This document shows, piece by piece, positions 32,201-39,152 of a DNA stretch of 56,983 bases. A program made the position numbers and the translations under genes. The notes under the pieces were generated by a model that was not told the origin of the DNA, searched no databases, and saw nothing but the letters and a program-made list of their open reading frames with translations. The first letter of the stretch is position 1. The number at the start of each line of letters is the position of its first letter. This stretch comes from a virus, in the IMG/VR virus record IMGVR_UViG_3300036772_000333, positions 1 through 56,983 of that record, one strand, 5' to 3'.

Positions 32201-33596
32201 AATTAGCAGTATTGAAGCTGGAGTCGGTTACGCCCGCGACTACAATCGGCAATCCTACTTGAGCGAGCAATGGTGTCGCGGTTGTGACGGTAGCCACATT
32301 GCCGGTTCGAGAAACAGCAGTGAGGGCAACCTGTCCTCCCGTCGTCTCTGTCGTCCCGAAATTATGACTACCTGCGGCCCAGATATTGAACTGATAATCG
32401 GGCACCTGTTCGCCTCCCTGGAGAGGACCAGGATTGGGAAAAAGGAAGGCGCTTCCATGCGGATGTGTTGTCTGGAATTGATAGCCAGTGAACGACGACG
32501 GCATGACATTGGTTGCGAACTGCCCATCAGAATTAGCGCGCTTATCGGCGAGAAAAGATGAGACGTTATTCGCTGTCATGGGAAGCATGTTGCCCTGTTC
32601 GGTGTCTCCCGATGTTGGCGGAGTCTCTAGGGTGCACATCGTCAGACTGCAGTTTGCCTGCGCGTTGGCAATACCATTATTGCCACCACCAGAGATGAAT
32701 AGGTCGGTGTTTGATATGCCCTGAAGGATGCCCGTCTGGCAGTTTGTGGTGAGCGCACACGGAAATCCCCCGCCGGAGGTGCTGCTGTTGTAGGTCGCGA
32801 CGACTCCCCAATTTCCGTTCAATGGGCCGTTCAGCGTGACGGATTCGTAATCGTTATTGAGGACATAGCTGCTCTGTCCGGAAATCGTTATTCCCATCGC
32901 GCTTGGGAGGATCGTTACGGTGTGCCCGTCGGCCAGTCCTCTTTGTATCGAGTAGTACCCCTGCACCGTGGGAGGCAGCGTGATGGTGATGTTTTGATTG
33001 TTCGCTTGCGTACTCACGCTGATAAAACTGTTTGCGTTTGTTCTGCCGTCGTTGATGACGAGATCGCTGGTCACAGGCGGGCCGGGAGACAAGAATAGGG
33101 TTCCCGTCAAAACGAGGACCGGTGCTATAAATCCAACCTGTGTCCCTCCAACGACTCCGAATGTGGTCCCGGTAGGCTGGTTGATGATCTGATCCGAGGT
33201 CGGGTTCAGAAGGACATCCCCACCACCACCGCCACCTCCACCGCCGATACAGATGTTCGGGATCGTCGTCGGCGTCATACCCTGCCCCGACATGACAACG
33301 TCGTAGCACACGTTCCCCGACGCGAAGAAGCCGAATAGCGCCGTCTTGGTATCCCCTGTGAATGGGTTTGTGAGCGCCCCTCCTCCGGCCGTCGAGAAGA
33401 TCGTCGATAGCGTTACCGTACCGGTGTTGTATACGGTCACCGTACAGCCGGGAACTGCGCTCTCCTGGTAGTTGGTTGAGGCGAGGCCAGAGACCAGAGC
33501 TTTCGTCGCGCCCTGGGTGCATAGGCCGTTATACCGGAAGTTCTGAGCAAACGCCGGAGCTGTGAGCGCCAGCAAAAGAAAGATGAGGCGCTTCAT
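29292..33596 (-). CDS. Large secreted spike/fibre protein
   Basis: 1434 residues from ATG 33596 (GGAG seven bases before; ATGA overlap with the previous stop). Signal MKRLIFLLLALTAPAFAQ. The N-terminal ~110 residues look like a separate beta domain. A run of nine Gly near residue 120 then leads to long beta-structured sequence, with helix-type rungs and several Ser/Thr/Gly repeats. The end (STFYVCVAGAWVNDK) resembles a C-terminal fibre cap. Probably the main receptor-binding spike. No catalytic motif is certain. Confidence 0.65.
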   Translation of the reverse strand: MKRLIFLLLALTAPAFAQNFRYNGLCTQGATKALVSGLASTNYQESAVPGCTVTVYNTGTVTLSTIFSTAGGGALTNPFTGDTKTALFGFFASGNVCYDVVMSGQGMTPTTIPNICIGGGGGGGGGDVLLNPTSDQIINQPTGTTFGVVGGTQVGFIAPVLVLTGTLFLSPGPPVTSDLVINDGRTNANSFISVSTQANNQNITITLPPTVQGYYSIQRGLADGHTVTILPSAMGITISGQSSYVLNNDYESVTLNGPLNGNWGVVATYNSSTSGGGFPCALTTNCQTGILQGISNTDLFISGGGNNGIANAQANCSLTMCTLETPPTSGDTEQGNMLPMTANNVSSFLADKRANSDGQFATNVMPSSFTGYQFQTTHPHGSAFLFPNPGPLQGGEQVPDYQFNIWAAGSHNFGTTETTGGQVALTAVSRTGNVATVTTATPLLAQVGLPIVVAGVTDSSFNTANSPVTAISGNSISYSNSGANTSSSGGTATTHTSSFGWSLAQFQDITNYFVSEGIKGSTTQTFMLGIGDQIRHYYYTYCNGGWLVFSDEGCYDEGHHFRSPIALLGPITSVTDSYHLIAPSTQSGGIAGIGQIGIDVSKPIVDLQLMAHSFDGGDSHSPSPYIPTIVFDFPTLPITSITSSGGTAVATFTPPPGLTFQNPTPGGQVNIAGVSNSVFNGTFTILASTGTTLTYALAGSATSSGGTATEAIPVSYAIGYLVTTADVPTQDGTVTSVSFTVHSNTSPFTVSGGSAPDGVGRLCLGATSGNQMAFGVQVTAITAPDGSGNQVVTALLNRTVPASGTATIAAQGGACGTAISLNADSTTVQGLALGSLEPVLVSGSDNSVGVAVYAAGQQWRGGPQNGSQAFTEASFTGVPGEGNAGGTYLANNVQRVGGVLTLQINTNAGPQADRIILQNHIRIIGCPDATVNGEQPHPFTSSTDGVYSLVQSGADTSCADGTTSVRLPFNYLAASLFPAVEIYNTADQTPGVQPVGILNSGHMATSYLSPLFQAGDNFYAGPNSSLKAIENRMSMELITPGAEAQEALEINLSNYSASSSVALKVFNNMFDQFHVIGAGGVMNPPVGVELAGNEPYSGGFVMDSAPVHNGCALCIGNISGSSPQPGLQNFFIFSLASGNFGLKWNNVSVQYDWVNGNNSLISLNTVENDFHIPISVPEEIFTASSFLGGFTNVQTYAIRDISPGQPTGTLGYDNYLGVGTPQVTVIGTPGTSEYIYQLQANFPDGSTWTKTTDIRNGNATLSGTNLNRVSCSLLPTGITGEIWTFVGNQSYDLGPCASNASHVDDIGTRTSPLTGVSPFSVAGPWIAGADIVNGAGRGFRFTQNDTFAVNSIPLLTSGFSQHTDGIISADGSTSGDGLAQLYASKIGPTATVFWTTGASAPTGSCANGSLFSNTAGTTGSTFYVCVAGAWVNDK

Positions 33597-34597
33597 CGCC
33601 ATGCTCCGATCCCACCCATATTCGCGCGCCCAATCTGGCTATTAAAATACGGCATTCTGCATCCACCCATGTAACTGTTCATGCTGAGGTTATACGAGTC
33701 AACCTGATCCTTATCGATCAACCGCAATGTCTTGAGTCGGGATAGGAACTCCGCTTCTCCCTCTTTCTTCAGTGCGCTGTAGTTGGCACCGGAACCCTTG
33801 GCAGCCATCACGTCCTTGCGCGATTCAGCCCACTCGTAGGCGTAGACGCGCGCCTTGGTGAGAACTACGTCCTGCGTGATCGGATACGGCAGCGTGTCGG
33901 AGTTATTGACCAGGACCGGAGCATCCGCTACATAGTACGTCTGGTAGCTGATCTGCGTTGACGGGTTCGGGTACAACTCATAGAGCATCTGGCCAAAGGT
34001 CGATGATCCGGCACGCATGTCGGTCCCGAGCGGCAGGAGGCTATCGGGATTCGACGTATAAAGCCGAGCCGGGTCCCACTGATTCACATCGCGCCTCGAA
34101 GTCCATATATCCATCGCCCAGCAGTTGAACATGTCAGCCACGTTGAGCCACCTCTTGAACCTGGGAGGAGCCGCGATGTACGCCTGAAACATCTGGTACT
34201 CATTGCCCGCAAGAAACGGCAGCGGATCGACGAAGTTACGGTCTAATGTCAGGATGACAGCCGTAGGGTCCGTCGCGTCCATCGCCACAATGGAGTAAAT
34301 CGAGTAGCCGGTGATACGGATTTGTTGGAGCGTCGTCTGCCAGTACAGGGGCAGTGCCAGCCATGCTGCAGAAGCCACCGCGTCTCCCACGAGAGTGTTC
34401 TGTCCCAGCCCGGTGACCGTAACGCTGCCGGCCGTGGTAATATTCGGTGTCGAGAATCCGCCTTGTCCAAGCTGAAAGGACCAGAGGTTGGAATCCTGCA
34501 CGACGCGCCAAGCCCGGTTGATCAGTGTACCAGCGTAGATTCTACTTAAACCGGGTATAGCCTCAGAAAGTTCTGCTTTCATGTCTAGGTAGGACAT
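33593..34597 (-). CDS. Head-tail connector or neck protein candidate
   Basis: 334 residues from ATG 34597, which has a G-rich AGGGGGG site before it. The N-terminal ~35 residues are a short helical domain (MKAELSEAIPGLSRIYAG, then LINRAWRVVQDSNLW). The middle is beta-rich and the C-terminal ~100 residues are helical and charged (YALKKEGEAEFLSRLKTL-like). It stands between the capsid genes and the spike genes, where podovirus adaptor or tail-tube A proteins occur. Family not recognised with certainty. Confidence 0.5.
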   Translation of the reverse strand: MSYLDMKAELSEAIPGLSRIYAGTLINRAWRVVQDSNLWSFQLGQGGFSTPNITTAGSVTVTGLGQNTLVGDAVASAAWLALPLYWQTTLQQIRITGYSIYSIVAMDATDPTAVILTLDRNFVDPLPFLAGNEYQMFQAYIAAPPRFKRWLNVADMFNCWAMDIWTSRRDVNQWDPARLYTSNPDSLLPLGTDMRAGSSTFGQMLYELYPNPSTQISYQTYYVADAPVLVNNSDTLPYPITQDVVLTKARVYAYEWAESRKDVMAAKGSGANYSALKKEGEAEFLSRLKTLRLIDKDQVDSYNLSMNSYMGGCRMPYFNSQIGRANMGGIGAWR

Positions 34598-34608
34598 ATG
34601 CCCCCCTG

Positions 34609-34656
34609 TATAATGAAAGAGCGGCTGGAAGGCCGCAATTCCATTCGAGGTGGAAT
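34609..34656 (+). promoter_or_regulatory. Promoter and ribosome-site hairpins of the HNH/AP2 homing gene
   Basis: A perfect TATAAT (34609-34614) with TG just before it but only a weak -35. Two hairpins follow: GCGGC/GCCGC (34621-34636) and ATTCCA/TGGAAT (34638-34656). The loop of the second holds GAGG, the ribosome site for the ATG at 34660. Such hairpins limit translation of homing endonuclease genes in other phages. Confidence 0.55.
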
Positions 34657-34659
34657 CAC

Positions 34660-35196
34660 ATGCCCGCACCCGTGAAACGTCACGAGGTTTCTCAGCCGCT
34701 TGATCAATCTTACCGCCTTATTCCCCTTACCCGAGGACAAACCGCAATCGTTGATGTAGAGGACTACGACCGCCTGAGTGGGCACTACTGGAACGCTCAT
34801 TGGAATCCTCTCTCCAAGAGCTTCTACGCTGTTCGAAATGTTCGCCTGCCTACAGCCGAGAGACGCTATACCGCTAGCTACATGCACAACGAGGTTATGC
34901 AGGTACCACGCGGTATCGACCATAAGCGATGCGAAGACACTCTCGATAACCGCAAGAGCAATCTTCGTCACGCCAACGCCTCCCAGCAAGGAGCTAATCA
35001 GGCCATTCGCGCAGACAACAAAAGTGGATACAAGGGGGTTTTTCTCAAGGATAACGGTAGATACCGCGCCAAAGTCTTCAAGGACCGGAAGCAGTATGAC
35101 GCGGGAACCCACTCGACCGCAGAAGAGGCTGCCCGTGCCTACGATGCCTTGGCTCGGGAACTTCATGGCGAATTCGCTTGGCTCAACTTCCGTTAA
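34660..35196 (+). CDS. HNH homing endonuclease with AP2 DNA-binding domain
   Basis: 178 residues. HNH core: YMHNEVM (H76), GIDHKRCEDTLDNRKSNLR (D87, H88, N97, N101). An AP2 domain fills residues ~121-176 (SGYKGVFLKDNGRYRAKV, ..YDAGTHSTAEEAARAYD). It is on the plus strand, opposite to the structural operons on both sides, between the decoration genes and the connector. Likely a free-standing mobile gene that cuts phages lacking it. Confidence 0.85.
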   Translation: MPAPVKRHEVSQPLDQSYRLIPLTRGQTAIVDVEDYDRLSGHYWNAHWNPLSKSFYAVRNVRLPTAERRYTASYMHNEVMQVPRGIDHKRCEDTLDNRKSNLRHANASQQGANQAIRADNKSGYKGVFLKDNGRYRAKVFKDRKQYDAGTHSTAEEAARAYDALARELHGEFAWLNFR

Positions 35197-35207
35197 CATA
35201 AATTCCT

Positions 35208-35246
35208 AAAAAAAGGGGCAGAGCGTTTGTTTACGCCCCGCCCTTT
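35208..35246 (-). terminator. Rho-independent terminator of the head operon
   Basis: Minus strand: hairpin with outer stem AAAGGGC/GCCCTTT (one bulge) and inner ACGC/GCGT, followed directly by seven Ts. It lies just after the stop at 35265 and before the plus-strand homing gene end at 35196. The stem could also stop that gene. Confidence 0.85.
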
Positions 35247-35264
35247 GGCAACTACGAAAGAAGC

Positions 35265-35600
35265 TCAGTATCCGATAGCGCTCAATCTGACGGTGACCCC
35301 ATTGAGTGCGGTTCCGTTGGTGACTTCCGTCATGCCGACCACCGTAAACCAGCGAATCTTCCACGCGGTCACTCCGTTGTTGACGGTTTGCGGTACGGCG
35401 ATGTAGGTACCCGACTGATCGATTGCTCCCTCCAGGCTCTGGATCGTGTTGTAGAAAGCAAACCAATGAGGGTCTACCAGGTCGCCTCCGGTTGCGCCTC
35501 CTGCATACGAAGCGGGGCCGGAGTAGTCGACGGTTCCGTAGAACCGCCCTCCGAAGGTATCCCGTCCGTTCTTGACCTGCTTTGCTGATCCTTGCGCCAT
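35265..35600 (-). CDS. Small head protein
   Basis: 111 residues, AAGGAG before the ATG. Beta-rich, no Cys, with GTVDYSGPASYAGGATGGD and PHWFAFYNTI. It is the last gene before the head-operon terminator and follows the decoration-like protein, so head decoration or completion is likely. No named family recognised. Confidence 0.5.
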   Translation of the reverse strand: MAQGSAKQVKNGRDTFGGRFYGTVDYSGPASYAGGATGGDLVDPHWFAFYNTIQSLEGAIDQSGTYIAVPQTVNNGVTAWKIRWFTVVGMTEVTNGTALNGVTVRLSAIGY

Positions 35601-35613
35601 GACTACTCCTTAG

Positions 35614-36258
35614 CTAGTTAGGGAAGCGGTAGAAGATATCGGGGAAGTAGCAGACGCAGTTGCTATTCGCCACTGAAGTCTGCGCCGTCAATCCGACACT
35701 CACCGAGGTTGTGGTCGGGCTGGCTACCGTATTGAACTTACCGGCATTGGTACCGGTGCCGACGTTCACGATAGACCCGATAGCTGCACTTATGGTTCCG
35801 CTGAGAGCAACCGTGGCTCGACCGCCTCCATTGAAGATGAATCCCCAATTGCCCGGAGTGATCGAGTTCAGAAAGACACCGGCAAACAGGTTGGTAGACC
35901 CTCCGCCGATGACGACCTGATCCTCAGAGGTAACCTGCGGCACCTCATACGAGGTCTCGGGAATCGCTCCCTGGGTCGGACCGGAGTCCAGCTTGATAAA
36001 GGCAGCGAGACCAGCGGCCACGTTCGCCGCCGTTGCACCGGAGTCCACCTGAACCCACTGATAGAAGCCGTCGAACAACTGCGTACCGGGAGCGGCAAGG
36101 TTTTGCGCCTCCTGTGGACCCATCGCAATTGCCTTACCCGCCGTGGTACCAGACGGATACTGAGTGCCATACGCATCCTGCTGTCCGAACTGAGACGGCG
36201 AATTGCACGTGTTGAGGAATCCTGGGATGAAGACTCCAACCGTCGGGTTATTTGCCAT
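35614..36258 (-). CDS. Decoration-like capsid protein
   Basis: 214 residues, AAGGAG before the ATG. Gly/Thr/Ala/Val rich. The sequence (AIAMGPQEAQNLAAPGTQLFDG, then VFLNSITPGNWGFIF and GGRATVALSGTISAAIGSIV) resembles DUF2190-type capsid-surface or decoration proteins that follow the major capsid gene. Assigned from position and composition. Confidence 0.6.
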   Translation of the reverse strand: MANNPTVGVFIPGFLNTCNSPSQFGQQDAYGTQYPSGTTAGKAIAMGPQEAQNLAAPGTQLFDGFYQWVQVDSGATAANVAAGLAAFIKLDSGPTQGAIPETSYEVPQVTSEDQVVIGGGSTNLFAGVFLNSITPGNWGFIFNGGGRATVALSGTISAAIGSIVNVGTGTNAGKFNTVASPTTTSVSVGLTAQTSVANSNCVCYFPDIFYRFPN

Positions 36259-36288
36259 GTCCTATCTCCTTGAAACTAAAAGATTTAC

Positions 36289-37509
36289 CTACCCCTTTAT
36301 TCCGTAGCACTGCTGATGACGGCGCGGTGTCGGGGTATAGAAGTTGAGTGCGTGACGCAGGAACTGTGTGTAGAGCGTCGGGTTCTGTGGATACCGGATG
36401 GGGTCCATCATGTGGTAGTTGAATGATCCAGTATCCGCCGGACGATACTTCCACGACTCCACATCGATCCAGAACAGCGGCTCACCGACCACGATCGTAT
36501 TCAAGCCTCCGGTCAGGAGAGGAGTCGCGTTCGAGGTGAATCCCAGGTTGGGGAGGTTGCTGGTTCCCTGGTTCGCCAGCATCGCCTGCGTGATCTGGAA
36601 CTGACCCGTCTGGATAGCCCCCGGAGTGGGCGCGGTACCGTCCACCGTGGTAAAGAGGTTGGCAATCGACTGCTTTGGGTTCGAGGAAGGAACGATATCG
36701 TCATTGAAGATCGTCGCATCCTCAAACTTGATGCCCGACCAATTGATATTTTGGTCGTCGCGCGTCTCATACCGCTGCTGGCGCTGGAATGCGCTGGCAA
36801 TCGCTGAGTAGCCAATGTAGGAGGTGACGCCAAGCGTCGGACGACCAATCGGCGTCATATAGGTCTTCAGCAACTCCTGATAGTTCGGAGGAGCCGGATT
36901 CCCCGAGGCATCCCCGAGCCAGATCGGAATCGAATTCAACGCCGCGCCAATCGCTCCGTTGCGGGTCTGGCCGGAGTAGGTCGGAAACACGTTGCTATCC
37001 CATGAGGGGGTAACCCCATCGTTCATGGCCTCCGAGAATCCGCTGATCGAAGCAAGCCGATTGTCCGAGACCCCGTTCCCGGCTGCCTGCCCATGGCGGA
37101 ACATATCGCCCTCAAGCTGGAAGTCGATACCTTCCATCATCTGTTCCATGTAGGCTTCGAGGATGTTGACCCGAGCCTCAGAACCGGTATTCAGCACCTC
37201 CAGCGAGAACTCTTCCACCAGAATGAACTTGGTGTAGAGCTTTGGGCTGAAGAGGCCGGCAGTAATCATCTGGACGCGGTTGACCGTTACGTCCTGACCC
37301 GGATAGATCGCTCCACCCTGCGCGCCCTGATACAACTGCGGAAGCTGCATCGCAGCGCCGCCGCCAAACGGGTCGTAGGCACCCGAAGCGCGGAAATACC
37401 GCTGCATCGGCGTCGAAATGTAGCTGTTCTGGTAAATGTACCCGTCGATGATCTCGTTTACCGTAGTCGCCGGTACTTCGGGGAATAGCGGTCCAAATGG
37501 AGCTGCCAT
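36289..37509 (-). CDS. Major capsid protein
   Basis: 406 residues, AAGGAG before the ATG. It follows the scaffold gene and precedes the decoration gene in the usual order, and the size is right for an HK97-fold capsid protein. It has a helical N-arm (EIIDGYIYQNSYI), a long central helix (EARVNILEAYMEQMMEGIDFQ) and a beta-rich end. It does not resemble any lineage strongly enough for me to name. Confidence 0.8.
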   Translation of the reverse strand: MAAPFGPLFPEVPATTVNEIIDGYIYQNSYISTPMQRYFRASGAYDPFGGGAAMQLPQLYQGAQGGAIYPGQDVTVNRVQMITAGLFSPKLYTKFILVEEFSLEVLNTGSEARVNILEAYMEQMMEGIDFQLEGDMFRHGQAAGNGVSDNRLASISGFSEAMNDGVTPSWDSNVFPTYSGQTRNGAIGAALNSIPIWLGDASGNPAPPNYQELLKTYMTPIGRPTLGVTSYIGYSAIASAFQRQQRYETRDDQNINWSGIKFEDATIFNDDIVPSSNPKQSIANLFTTVDGTAPTPGAIQTGQFQITQAMLANQGTSNLPNLGFTSNATPLLTGGLNTIVVGEPLFWIDVESWKYRPADTGSFNYHMMDPIRYPQNPTLYTQFLRHALNFYTPTPRRHQQCYGIKG

Positions 37510-37527
37510 TGGTGTTTCTCCTTATCT

Positions 37528-38358
37528 CTATGCCACTTCCGAAAGCTTACTGATAGCCGACTTGCGCCACGGCTCATTGGCCGCCTTACGCATTCCGGGT
37601 GCTGTCTGCCACGGCTTGGTGGAGCCTGCTGCGTCCGATGGCTTGTACGTGGAAAATCGCGATGGGACGCCGGTGCGGGTGTGAGGATTGTCGCCATGCT
37701 TCTGACGCTCTTCCTTCAACTTCGCCGCGACTGCGGTATCGATATCCTTCTGACGCTCTGCCGCTGCCGTCTCAGCCCGCTTGGCTTCAACGTTATACTT
37801 GGTCTCCCACGCCTTCTTGAGCGTGTAGTCTTTATGCCCAAGTGTATGCTGGCGTGTGACTTCATCGACCAGCCCCTGAGAATCAGGGAGGGGAGAGCCG
37901 TAGAGCTTGAAGTGCTCTGCGTTGAGGTCGTTCAACGAAATAATTGCCCGCGACGACTGCGCGCTGTACCGCTCAAGATCGGCCTTGCTGAGCGCGTTGG
38001 GGTCCGGCGATCCTGGGGCGCGCACCGGTTCGGCGGGTGTTACGTTCGTGGACTCGGGAACGATGCCGTATTCCTTGGCAGCCTTTAGTTCGGCCTGGGC
38101 ACGAGCCAACTCGCCTTGAGCGCGGAGGGAGTCTTGTGTCACCTTACGCATCTCAGGGATAAATTCGTCTTGGTAGCGTTTTTCGAGGTCCAACCGAGAC
38201 TGCTCTGCTGCCTTCTTATCGGCGGCGGCGGCTTCGTTGGAGCCAATCATCTTCTGTAGCATACCGACGAACTTGGTGTGTCCGGCAACCGCTTCCATTG
38301 CCTTCAATTCGTCGTCCGTGAGTCCCGATTCCTGTTTGAGCCATTCGAGTTCAGTCAT
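37528..38358 (-). CDS. Scaffold protein
   Basis: 276 residues, GGAG before the ATG. Acidic and Lys/Ala/Glu-rich helix through the middle (residues ~40-95, KKAAEQSRLDLEKRYQDEF), a Pro/Asn linker (~100-120), then helices and a basic C-terminus (KPWQTAPGMRKAANEPWRK), which usually binds the capsid. Position between portal and capsid genes fits. No protease motif, so self-cleavage is not evident. Confidence 0.75.
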   Translation of the reverse strand: MTELEWLKQESGLTDDELKAMEAVAGHTKFVGMLQKMIGSNEAAAADKKAAEQSRLDLEKRYQDEFIPEMRKVTQDSLRAQGELARAQAELKAAKEYGIVPESTNVTPAEPVRAPGSPDPNALSKADLERYSAQSSRAIISLNDLNAEHFKLYGSPLPDSQGLVDEVTRQHTLGHKDYTLKKAWETKYNVEAKRAETAAAERQKDIDTAVAAKLKEERQKHGDNPHTRTGVPSRFSTYKPSDAAGSTKPWQTAPGMRKAANEPWRKSAISKLSEVA

Positions 38359-38385
38359 TGTTTTCTCCTATGAAGGTCTCTCAGG

Positions 38386-38634
38386 CTACCGGGGTGGGGC
38401 TGCTTGCGGTGGGGGAGCGGCTTGGGCAGCGGCAGACGACTGAACCATACGGAGACCATCGAGCATCATCTTGATGCCCTGCTGTCCGCCGGGGAACTGA
38501 GTCGCCAGACCCTGAATCAGTTGACCCAGCATCGCCAGCTTGATTGCTGGAGACTGCCCGCCACCTTGAGGGGAGGGAGAAGGCGCTCCGTCTGGAGCGC
38601 CGCCCGGTGCAACTGTTGGTGGAAAAGTTGCCAT
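38386..38634 (-). CDS. Small Pro/Ala/Gln-rich head-operon protein
   Basis: 82 residues. A Pro/Gly/Ser N-terminus, a hydrophobic helix in the middle (AIKLAMLGQLIQGLATQF, then GIKMMLDGLRMVQSSA) and a Pro/Ala end. It sits before the scaffold. A scaffold or head partner is likely, but no family is recognised. Confidence 0.5.
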   Translation of the reverse strand: MATFPPTVAPGGAPDGAPSPSPQGGGQSPAIKLAMLGQLIQGLATQFPGGQQGIKMMLDGLRMVQSSAAAQAAPPPQAAPPR

Positions 38635-38635
38635 A

Positions 38636-38749
38636 CTAGCGCTTTTTGCCTCCGCGCTTACGGCCCTTCTTGCCCTTGTGTGCCTTGTGTCCGAGGTGTG
38701 CGCCCATTACCTTGAGCTTGCCGCCCTTGTGCTTTTTGTGACGTGCCAT
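38636..38749 (-). CDS. 37-residue very basic peptide
   Basis: 37 residues with 12 Lys, 4 Arg, 5 His and 8 Gly (for example MARHKKHKGGKLK, ..HKGKKGRKRGGKKR), with no acidic residue. AAGGAG stands seven bases before the ATG at 38749, and it lies tightly in the head operon between 38386-38634 and an intergenic inverted repeat. Such composition fits a DNA-binding or DNA-condensing peptide packed with the genome. That role is inference. Confidence 0.65.
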   Translation of the reverse strand: MARHKKHKGGKLKVMGAHLGHKAHKGKKGRKRGGKKR

Positions 38750-38855
38750 GTGAGGCTCCTTGTCGTTCAAAATGAACTTTAGGGTGGCCTAAACGCATCA
38801 CAACGAGGTGGGCCGTGTCCTGAGTTGCTTCCAACACTACGGCCCTATGTGCCTC

Positions 38856-38880
38856 TACAGCAAGCACTTATTTTGCTGTA
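38856..38880. promoter_or_regulatory. Inverted repeat in the head-operon gap
   Basis: TACAGCAA (38856-38863) and TTGCTGTA (38873-38880), an eight-base perfect stem with a nine-base loop, inside the 159-bp gap between the basic peptide and 38909-39145. No T-run follows on the minus strand. It may be an internal processing or attenuation site. Confidence 0.4.
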
Positions 38881-38908
38881 TTTGGGGGGGTCTTTGGGTT
38901 TTTAGTGA

Positions 38909-39145
38909 TTATTCTTGGTCGTCGGGAAATTCCATGCTGCTTTGAGGGACGACGGACTTCTCATCGAACGTCACCGAGGACACGCACCCACCCAATCCGA
39001 ACTGCACGGTGAGTTGCCCGACCTGCTTATGCTCATGGATGAGATTGAATGCCTCAAGAATGAGGCTCTTTCCGCCATCCTTGCGCGGCGTCTCTGCGGT
39101 GATCGTGGTCCGGTGATTCAAGGTGCTGACCGTTCTCGTGTTCAT
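38909..39145 (-). CDS. Small head-operon protein
   Basis: 78 residues, AGGAG before the ATG, directly after the portal gene. Mixed sequence with a strand-rich end (VGQLTVQFGLGGCVSSVTF). It may be a portal-associated or head factor. No family recognised. Confidence 0.5.
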   Translation of the reverse strand: MNTRTVSTLNHRTTITAETPRKDGGKSLILEAFNLIHEHKQVGQLTVQFGLGGCVSSVTFDEKSVVPQSSMEFPDDQE

Positions 39146-39152
39146 GGGTCTC

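Noticed and set aside
34585-35199. 204-codon frame antisense to the HNH/AP2 gene
   Set aside because: The plus strand encodes clear HNH and AP2 motifs; the antisense frame has no recognisable pattern.
38658-38867. 69-codon frame over the basic peptide and gap
   Set aside because: No ribosome site, and the composition is an artefact of the Lys/Gly-rich peptide in the neighbouring frame.
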